A stretch of 64,000 nucleotides of DNA from Evernia prunastri (GCA_003184365.1 NKYR01000032.1:1-64000), one strand, 5' to 3'; positions 34,927 to 47,008 are shown, numbered from the stretch's first letter. Made by a program: numbers and translations. The notes: generated from the sequence alone by a model not told the origin.

Positions 34927-37900
34927 ATGGCATCGTCTACAATCGTGCCCTCGAGCACGCCAATTGCACAGTTGAATCCGGACCTTGGACCAGACAAATC
35001 TTCTGTCACGGGCATTGTCACCCTCATCTGGCCCTATGCGTCATCCAAGAAGACGTTCAGCTTTCTGCTTGTGGAGCCAGACTTTCGTCTCCGTTCAAAA
35101 CGAGGACAAGTCCGCGTTCACTTCCAAGGCTCAAGCGCAAAGGCTGTGGCAAGATCTGGTATAAGCAGCGGAGATCAGCTTCTATTGAGCTTGAAGGGCG
35201 CCCAATGGGCAGAGGGTTCTACAGCATCTACGACACCGGGTAGAGGGATTAATTGGGAGCTACAATTCGGAGAACGCTTGGAGCTACAGGTGAGCGGACT
35301 TGGGGGGCGCCACAGAAACGCTGCTCATGGTTTCTTCTAGATTCAGCGCCCATCGCAGCAAGCTATACCTCTCTATATTGACCATCCAACACCGTCGCCT
35401 GAGCCCTCCATTCAGACCTCGACCCCAGCACAGTCTCCACCCCACAATAACGGCTTTGCAGCCTCAATTGGGAGACCTCAGTTCAACGCGCAGTCATGGG
35501 CATCACCCGCTTTTCTCAAACGAAGCCAATTCCTCCCTACAGACTATGATCCATTCGCAGAGGATGAATTCCCAGACAATGATCGCAGAAAGCGGACCAA
35601 GTTTGGGCGTGGCAGCGGCCAATGGCGGTTCGCAGAGCGGACACCAAGCCCTGAGAAGGAACCTGAGACTCCGTCGCTCAAGGCTGCTCTTCCTTGGAAG
35701 AAGCCAGGTCAGGACAGGCTCAGAGGAGAGGGAGATCAAGCGCATGACATAAGGTCCCCTTCAAAAGCCTCAATTGCGGCAACGATGGCCTTCTCTGATC
35801 GCAGTGAGGTGCATATGCAGTCCGAGATTAATCCTGTTGTCGAAGATGCATCTGTTGAAGAAGCAAAACAACATTTTACTTCGCTCGGTCAAGTCAACGG
35901 TGGCAAACACATGATACGCGATTTTCTTATAGATGGGAACGTGAGGGACACTACGATTGTTACGCCAGGAACTCCCAAAACAAAAACAGATCTGGAGAAG
36001 GTCGAATTAATCGAAGAGCGTGGGGAAATCGACAGCGGCATGACGAGACCGACGAGTCCTACCCACAAGATCGATCATGGGGAAGATGAGGCTTTCCAAG
36101 AGACAACCCAGAATGCACAAGCTTCACCTTCAGTGCCTATTGAGATACCGTCTTTGGCTCCCTCCTCACCTAAGCCCGAGAGTGGCCTAGAATCTGACGA
36201 GGAGTCGGACCACGAATCCGATGACGTATCTCATCCAGAGTTTGACAGCCTCTTCGACGAGCAATCCTTGTCAGAACAAAGCAACGCAGCCACCTACAGC
36301 GGTCCTGAATCTGACTTTGGCCTTGATGGGTCGGCCTTTTCCCGCCCTCCGCCACTCGCAGAGTTTGCTCCGAGTCCGAGCATCATCAAAAGACTGGAAG
36401 AAGGAATTGAAATCGATGGCCCGAACCCTGACGTTGCTCGAGACGTTCCGTCTCCCCTCCACAATGATGTCGAGCGGACACAAGGTGGAGCTGAAGAGCG
36501 ATCTATCTTTAAGGATTCGGCCGCCGATTTATTGCTTTCCGAAGACGGAGAGCCCGGACGAGGTATCGACATGCTTGAAGGCCACGATGCTGCACAGCGA
36601 CGCTCAAGCATTCAACTGCCCTCCCCTGACCAGTTCGGGAGCTCAGAAACTGGAGAACTTGATGACCAAGCGATTAACAATCAGGCTGCAGCACAGTTGC
36701 TTGCTGAAGACCGAGATTCCCGGGAAGTGGCCGATATCTTCCAGGACGACAAAAAGTTGCAGCGGCTCTCAACCAGTCCACCAATGTTTTTTGATCGGTT
36801 CGAGAGTGAAGAGTCGCATGGAGAGCTCGTGCTTAGATCTCAGGATATCTCTGATGACGAGAGTGCCCTTGAATCGATCGCCGAAAAGAGCCTAGCGGAT
36901 ATAGTAGAGAGCAAATCTCCATCTTCTAGTCAAGAAGAAGCGGGCGTATCAGCAATTTCTGACGAAGAAGATACGCTGGAGACAAGCCCAGAGAAAGGAC
37001 TATCTTATTCGGCACTGCAGCAAGAAGCACCAGTGACACGTCAACAACCGATAATGCTAGATACAAGATTATTCCAACAGGACTTGAGGACTCTTTCCAA
37101 TCAAGGTCAAGAGGCTGGGGACCGCGCCAAAAGTGTGGACCTGATGACCCCAAAGATTCAACAACCCACAGTTGAGATCATTAATATGGAAAGCAGCGAC
37201 GAAGACGACATGATCTCTCAAAATGTAGGGCAGGAAGGCTTACAAGCGCGCATCGATAACAATGATCACGAGTCCGCATCGACAAATCAAGTTTCAGAAC
37301 ATGAAAAACCCCTACCATTAGTCTCTAATGATAGGAACGAGGACCAGGCATTGATGGACGAGCAACATCTCCCATCGAATCTTCCAGACTCCACGGGGCT
37401 AATGTTCAAAGCTGTCGCGGCGGTCGAGGAATTATCGCCTGTAGATATCAACATAACGCGGGAAGCCTATGAAGAGGGGAGCTCTCGCAAGCAGTCGCCG
37501 GTAGCAAGAATCAAAGGGTCGCTCCAGACCATAGAGGCTTCATTCCAGCGACCACGACAAAGTAGTAATGAACGCGAGCTTCCGTCTGAAGTGGAACCTC
37601 ATTTCAAGCAATCGCCAACAGCAAAACCGGAGCCTGAGCTAATACATATAGATGAACTACCTTCAACCGTACCCGATTCTTTTGAAGATACAACATCGAA
37701 AAGCCAACTTTTAACACCGAGTTCCACACAACGAGCAGATTTTGTATCCCGATCGTCATCCATATCACTCCCAGTCGAGCCGGAGGGTGATACCCTGCCC
37801 ACTCCTCGACTGACCCAAAGTACTTCTGCTAGAATTGTACCTCCGGAACCGCTTGCACCACCACAGGAGCCGACCATTATGAAGGTACCCGCGCCACCAA

Positions 37901-39090
37901 GGAAGACATCGGCATTGATTGAGAAGTTGAAGGAAATGCGAAGGCTGTCAAGCCAAAGCCCGAAACCACGGTCAAGCGAGTCCAGTCTCCTGGATCCATG
38001 GTTCGCGCCCAGACGACTTAGTCAGGTTATCCGAGACAGCGAGGACGAAAGTGAGATAGAGAGCTCGCCGGAAAGGGAAGCGCCAGCAGAAACTAAGATT
38101 ACCGGCAGACAGCTCCCTCAGACCCCCGAGAAACCTCTCGCGCAATTGTTCATACGATCTCCTCCGCACTCGAACCAAATCTCTTCGATACAATCGTCTC
38201 CTCAGTATCTTCCACCTTCCCAGCCACCCCCTCCAGGCTTCCGCACAAATCTCTCGTACTTCGTGCCTCTTGCTACTCTACCATCACACTTTGCAACCAA
38301 GGTTGACGTCCTTGCCATCGTCCTATCTAGCACACCAGTCACCCGTGCCACCTCCGGACCAAAGGACTACAATCAAACTCTCTACATCACCGATCCCACG
38401 TCCTTGGCATTGCAACATTCGTTCATCACAGCAAACATCTTCCGACCTAACAATCGATGCTTTCCTCTCGTTGAGAAAGGCGATGCCCTCTTGTTACGCG
38501 ATTTCAAAATTCAACCTTTCCAAAGGCGCATGTCGCTCCTCAGCACAGAGAGTGGCGCATGGGCGGTCTTTCGAAAAGGAGTTGATGTCCAAATACGTGG
38601 GCCACCAGTCGAGTTCGGGGCCGAGGAAAGAGGATTTGCCCGTGGGTTGTGGGATTGGTGGGCTAGTCTTGGTGACGATGAGAGAAGGCGATTTGAGAAT
38701 GCAGTGCCTGAACACAAGAAGCCTAACGGTGTGGCTAAGACCTTGAAGTCAAAGGCAAGTGGGAATAAGCGCGACGTATCAGTCAAAAAGGAGGAGATTG
38801 AGGGTTTAGGTGTCGATCTGCCCGGCTCACAAAGAAAAAGAAGGGAATCGATGGAAGAGCGTTCCTTAGGTCTAGATGGCGTGGAAGACAGGGACGTGGT
38901 GCATGAGAGCGTAGAGGCCCCAAAGCGTGTCCTTCGAGCGAGAGGGGCGAAGGGCGCGAATGGGAGGTCAGAAAGTGCTCGAGAGTCGCGCTTTGGTACG
39001 GTCTTTACTGGTGGGCTGGGAGAGCCAGATGAGACTCAAGGAAGTGCGCATGAACTAAGGGATGGGAAGGCGTATAGAGATAAGAGGTGA
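34927..39090 (+). CDS. POT1/CDC13-like telomeric single-strand DNA-binding protein
   Basis: Exon 1 34927-35289 and exon 2 35341-39090 (51-bp intron, phase 0) encode 1370 residues. The N-terminal 121 residues look OB-like (SVTGIVTLIWPYASSKKTFSF, LLVEPDFRLRSKRGQVRVHF). The long middle is acidic, Ser/Glu/Pro-rich and disordered. A second globular region at about 1085-1230 (YFVPLATLPSHFATKVDVLA, YNQTLYITDPTSLALQHSF, GDALLLRDFKIQPFQRR, GAWAVFR) fits the POT1/CDC13 telomere-end OB fold. Family role: binding the 3' telomeric overhang and controlling telomerase and end protection. Two acidic-flanked hydrophobic stretches resemble SUMO-interaction motifs: VEIINMESSDEDD (~732) and LSQVIRDSEDESEIE (~1014). 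Basic motifs near both ends (RRKRTKF, QRKRRES) may be NLS. Intronless through 3.7 kb of coding DNA. Confidence 0.78.
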
Positions 39091-39823
39091 TTCGCACGTT
39101 GGGGCTTCTATGTGCATTAGTGTGGCGTTGCGATGGACATGCGAGAGTGAGCGTTAAAGCAATTGATGTATAGCGTATACCATATTGCTCTGATACAGTG
39201 GAATAAACCTCATCGAGACTATTGATCACGCATTATGATTAATGTGGTGGATTGTTGTACTGTCCGCAGAATCATCGAAGCGCTGCGAGTATGTAACTGG
39301 TCGACAGAGACCTGACTAATACATCCGCAGCATAGCTCTATTCTGCATATTCTTTCCGTGTCAGCGGCTACCAAATAAGTACGAAGTAAATCAAGGGGAG
39401 TGGCATAATGTAATCTCAGTCTTTGCCTTTAAACATCATGCACAACCGGCGCCAAGCGTAAAGCAAGAGTGTATTACGCAGCTGCGCTATTCGGACTACC
39501 AGAAGCTGTGTTGTATCTTCATACGATGGGGAGGGGCGTAAGTCTCGGGCTGTTGGGTGCACGAACCTATAATGAACCTGGTATCTCATCAGACGACCCC
39601 TTGACAATTCCTGTCTTAGCCATGGCAGGACCTAAAGTGAGATAAAAACATATGTACGGAGGCATGCATCTTTGTAAATCGTTGAGATGTCTCGTGCGGG
39701 TGTGAAGAGAAGAACCTGCATTGAATAGTTGAAAGACAAATAGTCCAATAGTGACGTCTCTCTTACCCAATGCCCGGTTAGGTAGGAAATGTCCAATCGG
39801 CTTTCTTAAACCCTTCACTGACT
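39091..39823. other. intergenic before the tRNA locus
   Basis: Downstream flank of the telomere-protein gene. No frame looks coding. It ends at the 5' half of the tRNA-like sequence. Confidence 0.45.
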
Positions 39824-39948
39824 GCTAGTGTAGCTCAATCGTAAGAAATCCTTCCTACGAATACCCGTGATTATGACTGACAAAAGACAAAGGGTAGAGC
39901 GTGTGACTTTTAATCACAAGGCTGTGGGTTCGACCCCCACATCGGGCT
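39824..39948 (+). tRNA. tRNA-Lys (anticodon UUU), D arm interrupted by 52 bp; functional status doubtful
   Basis: The 3' two thirds are a textbook tRNA: D-stem 3' strand (GGTAGAGC, 39893-39900), anticodon arm TGTGA/CTTTTAA/TCACA with anticodon UUU, T arm GTGGG/TTCGACC/CCCAC (39924-39940) and 3' acceptor strand ATCGGGC plus T. The D-stem 5' strand (TAGCTCAATC) lies at 39831-39840, 52 bp upstream. The intervening 39841-39892 begins GTAAGA, has CTGAC at 39877-39881 and ends AAAG, like a fungal pre-mRNA intron. Removing it gives a 73-nt tRNA. There is no intron at the normal position 37/38. The 5' acceptor strand GCTAGTG pairs poorly with ATCGGGC (three mismatches and a wobble; GCCCGAT expected), so this may be a decayed, insertion-bearing copy. 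Confidence 0.6.
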
Positions 39949-40694
39949 TGGAAAAGTATGCCCTCTTCTTTTTGCTGTTCTTTGCCATTCCGAGTTCTTT
40001 TTCGTTACTTGTGCATCAAGTCTATACCCCATTTGATAGGAGATGCAGGTAAGCGTTCGGGATTACTTGGACTGGTAGTATCCAACCGCGGTGTTTATAA
40101 ATGTCACATGGTCTGGTGGTACGCACGCCGGTTACCAAACATATGTCCCGACATACAGGTCGTCACCGCATCATGGGAAGCTCGCACAAAGCGGCCCTCG
40201 TGATGACGGTTTTAGAAGCGGATTGAGCGTATTCTCGACCTACACATCGGAATCGCCAGCCGAGTGACTATTGAGCTCGAGCTGGGATGATTTGAGTTGG
40301 TGGTCTTGATTGAAGGAAAAGAAAGGCAAAGCGCGAATCGGAGATGATATTTTTTGCGGCTAAAAACGCCAAGGCTGTAGCCGCCACTACCGCTGTACCT
40401 GACTGCCAGAAATTGTACTTTTAAAGTACTTTTTAGACTCGAGGATTCACTCCAACAATTGCATCAATTGTAACGCATATTAATTGAAAAATCTCCAAAC
40501 ACACGCTCCATTTGAATCTTGAGCCTCCGAATCTCACTCGTACTTTGCACTATAAGCTCAACGGATCAAAGATTTCAACTACTCTTTCCATTCTGGTGAC
40601 TATCTCATACCTCCATCTGGGCCAAAAAGCGCATGAACCATCATTCGGGTCCTTTGAACTCCTTCAGTTCCCATTTTCGATTTTAACAGTATTC
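39949..40694. other. intergenic, tRNA locus to eIF4E-like gene
   Basis: No coding frame or further RNA gene seen. A/T-rich sequence in the last 250 bp is likely the eIF4E-like promoter and 5' UTR. Confidence 0.45.
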
Positions 40695-41837
40695 ATGGAC
40701 AATTTATGGCAACGCCGGTCGAAGTAAATCTCCACAAGCACTAGCCGCCCTAAATTACTAACTTGGTGCGTTTGATAGCTCCAGCAAGCTTGTCCTCTCT
40801 ACCTCCAACTCAAATAGCGCCAGCAAAGAGAACATAAAGTCTGAGAACACTCGGCCCTACCAATCTGCCAAGCGCTTTGGCGGCGGGGAAGGGTCTTTCA
40901 GCAGCAAATCCAATCCCTTTAACGGCATTGCTCCCTTAACAACTACCAACGCTGTTTCGCCTACAAGTGGTGCCTCCTCTGCTTTTGGTCTGGGATCCGG
41001 AGCTTTCGCATCATTTGGATCTTCTGCAAAGACACCCAGGACCCCAGGGACGTCTCTCGAATTCGGCAATTCAACACCTTCGAGTGCAGCCGGCGAGAAA
41101 CGGGAGAAGGAGAGAGACAGCGCTGGGCCAGACGTCAAGGCAAACCCCTCAACATTATCTCTCAACAAAAAGTCATCCGCTACCCCCTCAGAGCATTCAC
41201 TTAAATCCACTTGGATCGTTTGGTATCGACCTCCAACGTCTAAGTACTCCGATTACGAAAAATCCACTATACCCCTCGCATATTTCTCTTCTGTCGAGGC
41301 ATTCTGGACAGTCTACACCCACCTCAAGCGACCTTCAACTTTACCCTCAGTCTCGGACTATCACATTTTCAAGAAGGGAATTAGGCCAGTGTGGGAGGAC
41401 GACGAGAATAAGAGGGGAGGCAAATGGATCATCAGGCTGAAGAAGGGGGTTTCCGACAGATATTGGGAAGATTTGCTTTTGGCAATTGTGGGCGATCAAT
41501 TCGCTGAGGCTGGCGAGGAGGTCTGTGGTGCTGTGTTGAGTGTCAGAAGTGGCGAGGATGTGCTGAGCGTCTGGACGAGGATCGATGGTGGGCGTAACAT
41601 CAAGATTCGGTACGTCAATAGCTGCTTCTCTATCCAGCCACACCCGTACTGACTGACGTCTAATCCTCTAGTGAGACGATAAAGCGCCTGCTCGCCTTCC
41701 CCGCAGACACCAACATTGTCTGGAAAAGCCACGACGACAGCATAGCCCAACGCTCAGCAATCGATCAAGCGCGCCATGACAAGGGTACAGGGTCTGGGTC
41801 ACACCATGGCCAAGGGAAGAGGAGGGAGACCATTAAT
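40695..41837 (+). CDS. eIF4E class II (4EHP-like) cap-binding protein
   Basis: Exons 40695-40723, 40779-41609 and 41672-41837 (introns 55 and 62 bp, with ACTAAC and CTGAC branch sites) give 341 residues. The first exon is only 29 nt (MDNLWQRRS..), so most of the coding frame lacks its own start codon. A 150-residue Ser/Gly/Pro-rich N-terminus precedes the eIF4E fold (~153-290): STWIVWYRPP, SSVEAFWTVYTHLKRP, and FKKGIRPVWEDDENKRGGKW, which carries the second cap-stacking Trp and the following Glu. The position of the first cap-stacking Trp (human Trp56) is Tyr (SDYEKS), the class II/4EHP signature. Class II proteins bind cap, typically repress or modulate translation and bind eIF4G poorly; here that is inference. 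Confidence 0.88.
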
Positions 41838-42597
41838 GAAGATCCGACGCTAGATAAGTCAAGGCCAACAGCGTCATGATCCATGTGGGACATTGTTGCG
41901 TGTACGATAACTAATGAGTTTCAAAACGATTGCATTTATGTCATTAGCGAAGCCAAAATCCCTGCATGTTCGATCAGTGTTGATTGGAATTGGCATATCC
42001 TGTATTAGTATTACGTTTTCCAGGTCGTAACTCAAATTATTCACGATTCATTCGACTCACTTGTGAAGATCACGAGGGAAGTTGGCGCGAGTGAGAGTAT
42101 TTCAAGAGAGTGAAAAATCGCGCTTTTCGAAGCCATTTTGACTTGATCTCAGTCTCCTCGACCTGCCAGCCCTCCAACACTTTCACGATCCGTACTTTCT
42201 GTAACTAGAACAAGCAAAAAGCAATCGGCCTCGCTCCATCTCCGTCTAATGGTACTTTCAACATGCATCATTTGCCTTGGGTTTCTTAGCTCCACAAACA
42301 TTGGATGGAGATTTTTTAAATTTGAATCCAATTTTGTAGCTGCCGAAGTCATGGATTTTCGTGGTACCAGAACAAGCATGGAGACGAGGGAGGGAATGCC
42401 AAATTTTCGCGCTAAAAGAGCGGCTCTCGGTAAGTCCCGGCGCTTGATGTCTTCATGCATCAAGGAATAGTTATCATTTCCTCCGAACAATTCGTCGCCT
42501 TCCACTGATACTTTCACAAGTTAAAACCGCGCATCCTGACAGTCACCTCAATGCTGGAGAAGGTTCGGTTCAGTCACTCTTGCCAAAAGTGGATCGG
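41838..42597. other. intergenic, no gene seen
   Basis: Separates the eIF4E-like gene from the Ulp2-like gene on the same strand. Frames are short. A short upstream exon of the Ulp2-like gene within the last 200 bp cannot be ruled out. Confidence 0.45.
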
Positions 42598-45500
42598 ATG
42601 TCCCGCTCTCGACAAACCGCCATCGCGGAACCGGAAAAAAGAGCTTACTCTAATCAGCTTTCGGCCTCTACTGAGGAAGAGGTTCGACTCTTAGGAGGCA
42701 CAGGGTACAGAATGCTCATTGTATCGAGAATTTCAAAGTTTCAATCTAAAACTGACTTATGCCGTTAGCAAAGATGATCCAGAAGCAGTTTCCATCGCAA
42801 AACCAGTAACAAGGCATAGCCGTATGTTCGGACAGGTTGGTTCGAATCTGCCTGGTGACTTTCGCGGATACTGATAGGAGGAAGATTCTGCCGCATGGAC
42901 CTAGGCCAAAGAATACTCTTTCCAGGCCTCCGTTTCCCACTGGTCCAGTATCAAATCGGAAAGCAGCGCCCATTCCAAACCCAAGAGGTGGGACTCAACA
43001 AGCTCTATCGGTTGAGATACACAAAGGGAGTAACGTGAAGTCTTTGTCAAACGTAAGGCCACGCGATGAGATTCTTCCTACACCCCCTTCAGCCAAACGA
43101 CGGAAATTGGATCGTCTGGCAAGCCCGGCAAGCTCAAGCCAGACAGACCCGTTGGATCAATTGTCACCCAATGCAATGACCTTCCACGCTAGTCAGGGTG
43201 CCAGTCAACTTCGCGATCGAGCCCCCTCTGCTTCTGCAAGCAATCAGATATCAGGCTTCCCAATGAAGAGAAATGGATCCTTTGAATACAGGAACGTGGA
43301 GATGATGATGGATAGTAACCCTAAAAGGAGGAAGCAACGTCACAGTGACAATCGAAAGCACCAAGCTGACCTCGAATTGCTTCCTTCATCACCAAAGCGT
43401 TCCTCAATGTCCCATCCAATAGACATATCAGGAGATGAGTCTCAAATCACCAATAGTAATTCAAAAGAGGTTCCCCGCCCTACGTATCGGGGTACGGCTA
43501 GACAACCGCCTCCCGCAGTCAATATGGCCGAGTCAACTGCATCAGATTCACGCAAAGAACGACCCAAGCTTACTCAATCTCCATTCTTCAATAAGTCTGG
43601 GCTTCCTGCACCTCGATCGAACGGTAACGTGAAACACAAGCTTGCCGCCCAGAGTTCAGCTAGAGAAAAGTCTCCACGCCTTGCACATAAATTTGTTGCT
43701 GCGGATGGCAGGCGTCGTGGCTCTGATGCCAATGCCAGCTCCGACGCTGACGAGCTTCAGTCAGCACCAACGACTGTTGGGCTGAACGCAGACCCGGATG
43801 CGATATTTATCGCCAAAGAAATGCGTTCGAACAGTCCGTCGAAGCACTCGTCCTCGACCCTCAAAGCTACATCTCCCACGGACGATCTTGCGGTCTGGGC
43901 ACCGAGCATAGTAAAGTCGGATTTCGCCAGCTCTAATGCCAGGAGCCAGAATGGTGGACATCCCCACCGTACAATAAGCGCTGATCAAGAGGCGAAGCCA
44001 CCATGGTCTGTTGCTCTTGCTGCAATCAGCCTTCCGGGAAATCTTCACAAGAATGAAGATCTTGGCCTTGTGTATGACGGGAAACAGAAAGAATACCATA
44101 TCCGGGAGAGTGGCGAGGAGATTCGTGCAACCCATAGTAGTCTCCGAATTCAGCCAACTAAATTGAACAAGATTTTGTGGGAAAAATCCGGACTCAGGGT
44201 ACGCCTAGAGTCATCGAGAAGCGGGACGGAAGACAATTTCCTGGATCTTGAACTCGTCTCTGAGCGCGATCTTTCAGACCTACTTCGTCGGCTACAGATT
44301 TCGCGAGCTGTCTCCGTGGTTGGCAAGAATAGGTGTGTAATTCAGGTACTTGAGCGAGCTCTCATGCATCGGATCTGACCGCTTCGAATAGTGAACACAT
44401 GAGAAGGATTTTCGAAAAAAGACGTTCAGAAATGCACTTTCATGGTGCGACAAAAAGCCATAAACCGGATGAAGTAACGAAAATTATCCATAACAGACAA
44501 CGCAACGATTCTAGCAAATCGTTAGCTCTTTCGGACACTGGCAAGGCCAGCCGCCAGCAGTCAAAGCCTTCGATAAGTGATGAGTTGAAGCAGTATGCCG
44601 CCCACGGCACTGATACAGCTGCTGATCGACCCGAACCGTCTATGCCTGCAATGCCCAATGGGCTTCCAGAAGAAACTCATATCGGGAGAATTCTCGCAAG
44701 GCTGAGGCCAGGCCATAACGAACATCTAGATCTGCGGCGGTCGACCAGGAATTCAGGTGCCCACAACGGCGAGAGCCTTCTTTCAAGCTTGGATGGAGTA
44801 CCGGAGAAAGAAAAGTACTCTGTAAAACATGGTCTGGGTGAACCCTGGAAAAAGCCTCTGACGTACCCCAAGTTTGGCAAGAAGAAGACTACTGTGGAAT
44901 GGTCTGATCTTGAACGTCTGGACGAAGGAGAGTTCCTCAATGACAACCTCATAAGCTTCTACCTGCGCTACCTTGAACAGAGACTTGAGGAACAGAATCC
45001 CCAACTTGCTAAGAGAATTTACTTCTTCAACACATTCTTTTTTGCAACCCTGACAAATACCCACAAAGGCAGAAAGCGTTTCAACTATGAAGGTGTGCAG
45101 AAGTGGACTCGGTCCGTGGATCTTTTTACCTACGACTACATCATAGTGCCCATTAACGAGCAGGCCCATTGGTACCTTGCCATCATCTGCAACCTGCCTG
45201 CACTGGATCGCGACTTGACAATGCCCGATGAAGAGGCTACTTCACTAATCGAAGACGGTCGTGCCAGTTCAGAGCAAGGACCTGGGCAGACGGAAGAGCG
45301 TTCATCAAGCCCTATGAATCGACCGTTGAATGGGAACGAATCAGAGAACTTCTTCCGAAGAGAGAAGGAGCCAAACGAAAGGGAAACAAGGAACTCTTTC
45401 TCTCAAATGAGCTTGGAAAATGATGCACGATTGCCTGCAGGCGACGAATCAGGTCTCTACGACACGAAAGGTCCGGAAAAGGTACGTCCTACCTCTGAGG

Positions 45501-47008
45501 ACAAGGAGATGCTAGACTCCCAGATCGAAGATACTATGCCTGAATTTGCCGCTTCCAAGGAAGCTGAGAATCATTCATTACCCTCCAAAGAACCAAGCGA
45601 TGACGTAGATGATCCCATTGAGGACCAAGATGAAGGCCCCAAAACCGCAGCGAAGTCCAGAAAGAGCAAGCGTAAGTCGCTGCCAGCACCGATTACCAAG
45701 GTCGATCCAAGCAAACCAGCGATAATCACGTTCGACTCACTTGGACAAACACGTGGCCAAACTATCAGGATACTTAAAGACTACTTGCGTGAGGAGGCCA
45801 AGGCAAAGCGCGGCATGGAGTTCGAGGAGTCACAAATGAAGGGTATCAATGCAAAGCGGATCCCTCAACAGGACAATTTTTCGGACTGTGGTGTGTTCCT
45901 TCTCGGCTATGTGGATACGTTCCTCGGTGTTGAGACTGACCCCAAGGATTTCATCACGAAAACAATCCAACAAACACATGAAGACAAAGATTGGTCGAAG
46001 CTTGTGCCTGGCGACCTACGAGCAAGCATTCGCAATCAAGTCCGAGAGCTACATAAGATCCAAACAAGCGAGCGAAGTGAGGAAAGCGCCAAAAAGTCAG
46101 GAAAGAAACCGGAACGGGAAGATAGAAACATGATGTCGAGCCCGTCGCGAGTTCCAGATCAAGCAAAATGTATCCAGAAGGCACCTGGAAAAGCCGAGGG
46201 GTCGGACACGGTTACAGCTACGACGAGCAAGGCGTCTGAGCCTTCCTTGCTGGATATTGCACGACCAGAGAATGATGGAATGGAAACTGCCCGCCGTCGC
46301 GAGGAGGAATTCGATAAGGAGGATGATAAGCTCGAGGAAATTTCACAGGCTAATGAGCGAGCACTGCAAAAAGCCGCAGAAAACCCGCGCTTGTACAACT
46401 TGGACGATGCCGAGTTGGGTGATAATGATGGAGGGGCTCCAGCAGTACTTCAACGAGATGAACCTTCTGTCGTTATGGTCGACAGCCAGAGCCAGGCAAG
46501 GGAGTCAGCTCCTACAGGCGTTACCTATCCTTCGTCGTCCTCCGGGAAACAGAGCTTTCCTGAATCGACTTCCTCCAGGGTAGCCCATCCTATTGCGCTT
46601 TCGTTTGAGAAGAAATCGTCTCCTGAATTAACAAGCGAGATCCCCGACTCACAAAGCTCTAACACATCGCGAAGAATGGCGAAGCTTCTGAATCGACCAG
46701 CTTCGATTGCTCCAGCTGCGAATGTGGATCCAGCACCAGTTTCGGCAAGTCTCACCAGCCTATCTAACAGTATTGGAGGGCTGCCTGACTCGCACGATGA
46801 ACACAATGAGCGCTTCAAGCGGAGGAAGACTGGCATGGAAGATCGAGGAGACGTTCAAGGAGCACAGAACGAGGATATGGTCTTCACACTCGAGAAGCCA
46901 TCCGAACGGCGAGAAGAGCGCAAGGAGCCGTCAAAGAGGAGGAAGAGGTCTGCTAAGGAGACTTCGAAGGACTTGGAAGAAGTCCAGGTACATGTGATTG
47001 ATGATTGA
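42598..47008 (+). CDS. ULP2: Ulp2/SENP6-7-type SUMO protease
   Basis: Exons 42598-42704, 42769-42835, 42885-44332 and 44392-47008 (introns 64, 49 and 59 bp) give 1412 residues. The third join (GTGTGT..CTGAC..AATAG) turns two open frames into KNS|EHMRRIFEKRRSEM. A PH-like region at about 375-480 (PWSVALAAISLPGNLHKNED, YHIRESGEEI) precedes the catalytic domain. The C48 cysteine-protease domain starts around 710 (LERLDEGEFLNDNLISFYL), with the triad visible as His ~799 (NEQAHWYLAII), Asp ~988 (IITFDSLG) and Cys ~1040 (QQDNFSDCGVFLL), plus the oxyanion Gln. About 180 acidic residues are inserted between His and Asp, a hallmark of the Ulp2/SENP6/SENP7 branch, which trims poly-SUMO chains in the nucleus. 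The disordered C-terminus contains possible NLS runs (KRRKT, SKRRKRS). The exact acceptor of intron 2 is the least certain point. Confidence 0.88.

Noticed and set aside
32980..39090. Idea that the monooxygenase belongs to a biosynthetic cluster
   Set aside because: No synthase, transporter or regulator lies beside it; the neighbours are a telomere protein and intergenic DNA.
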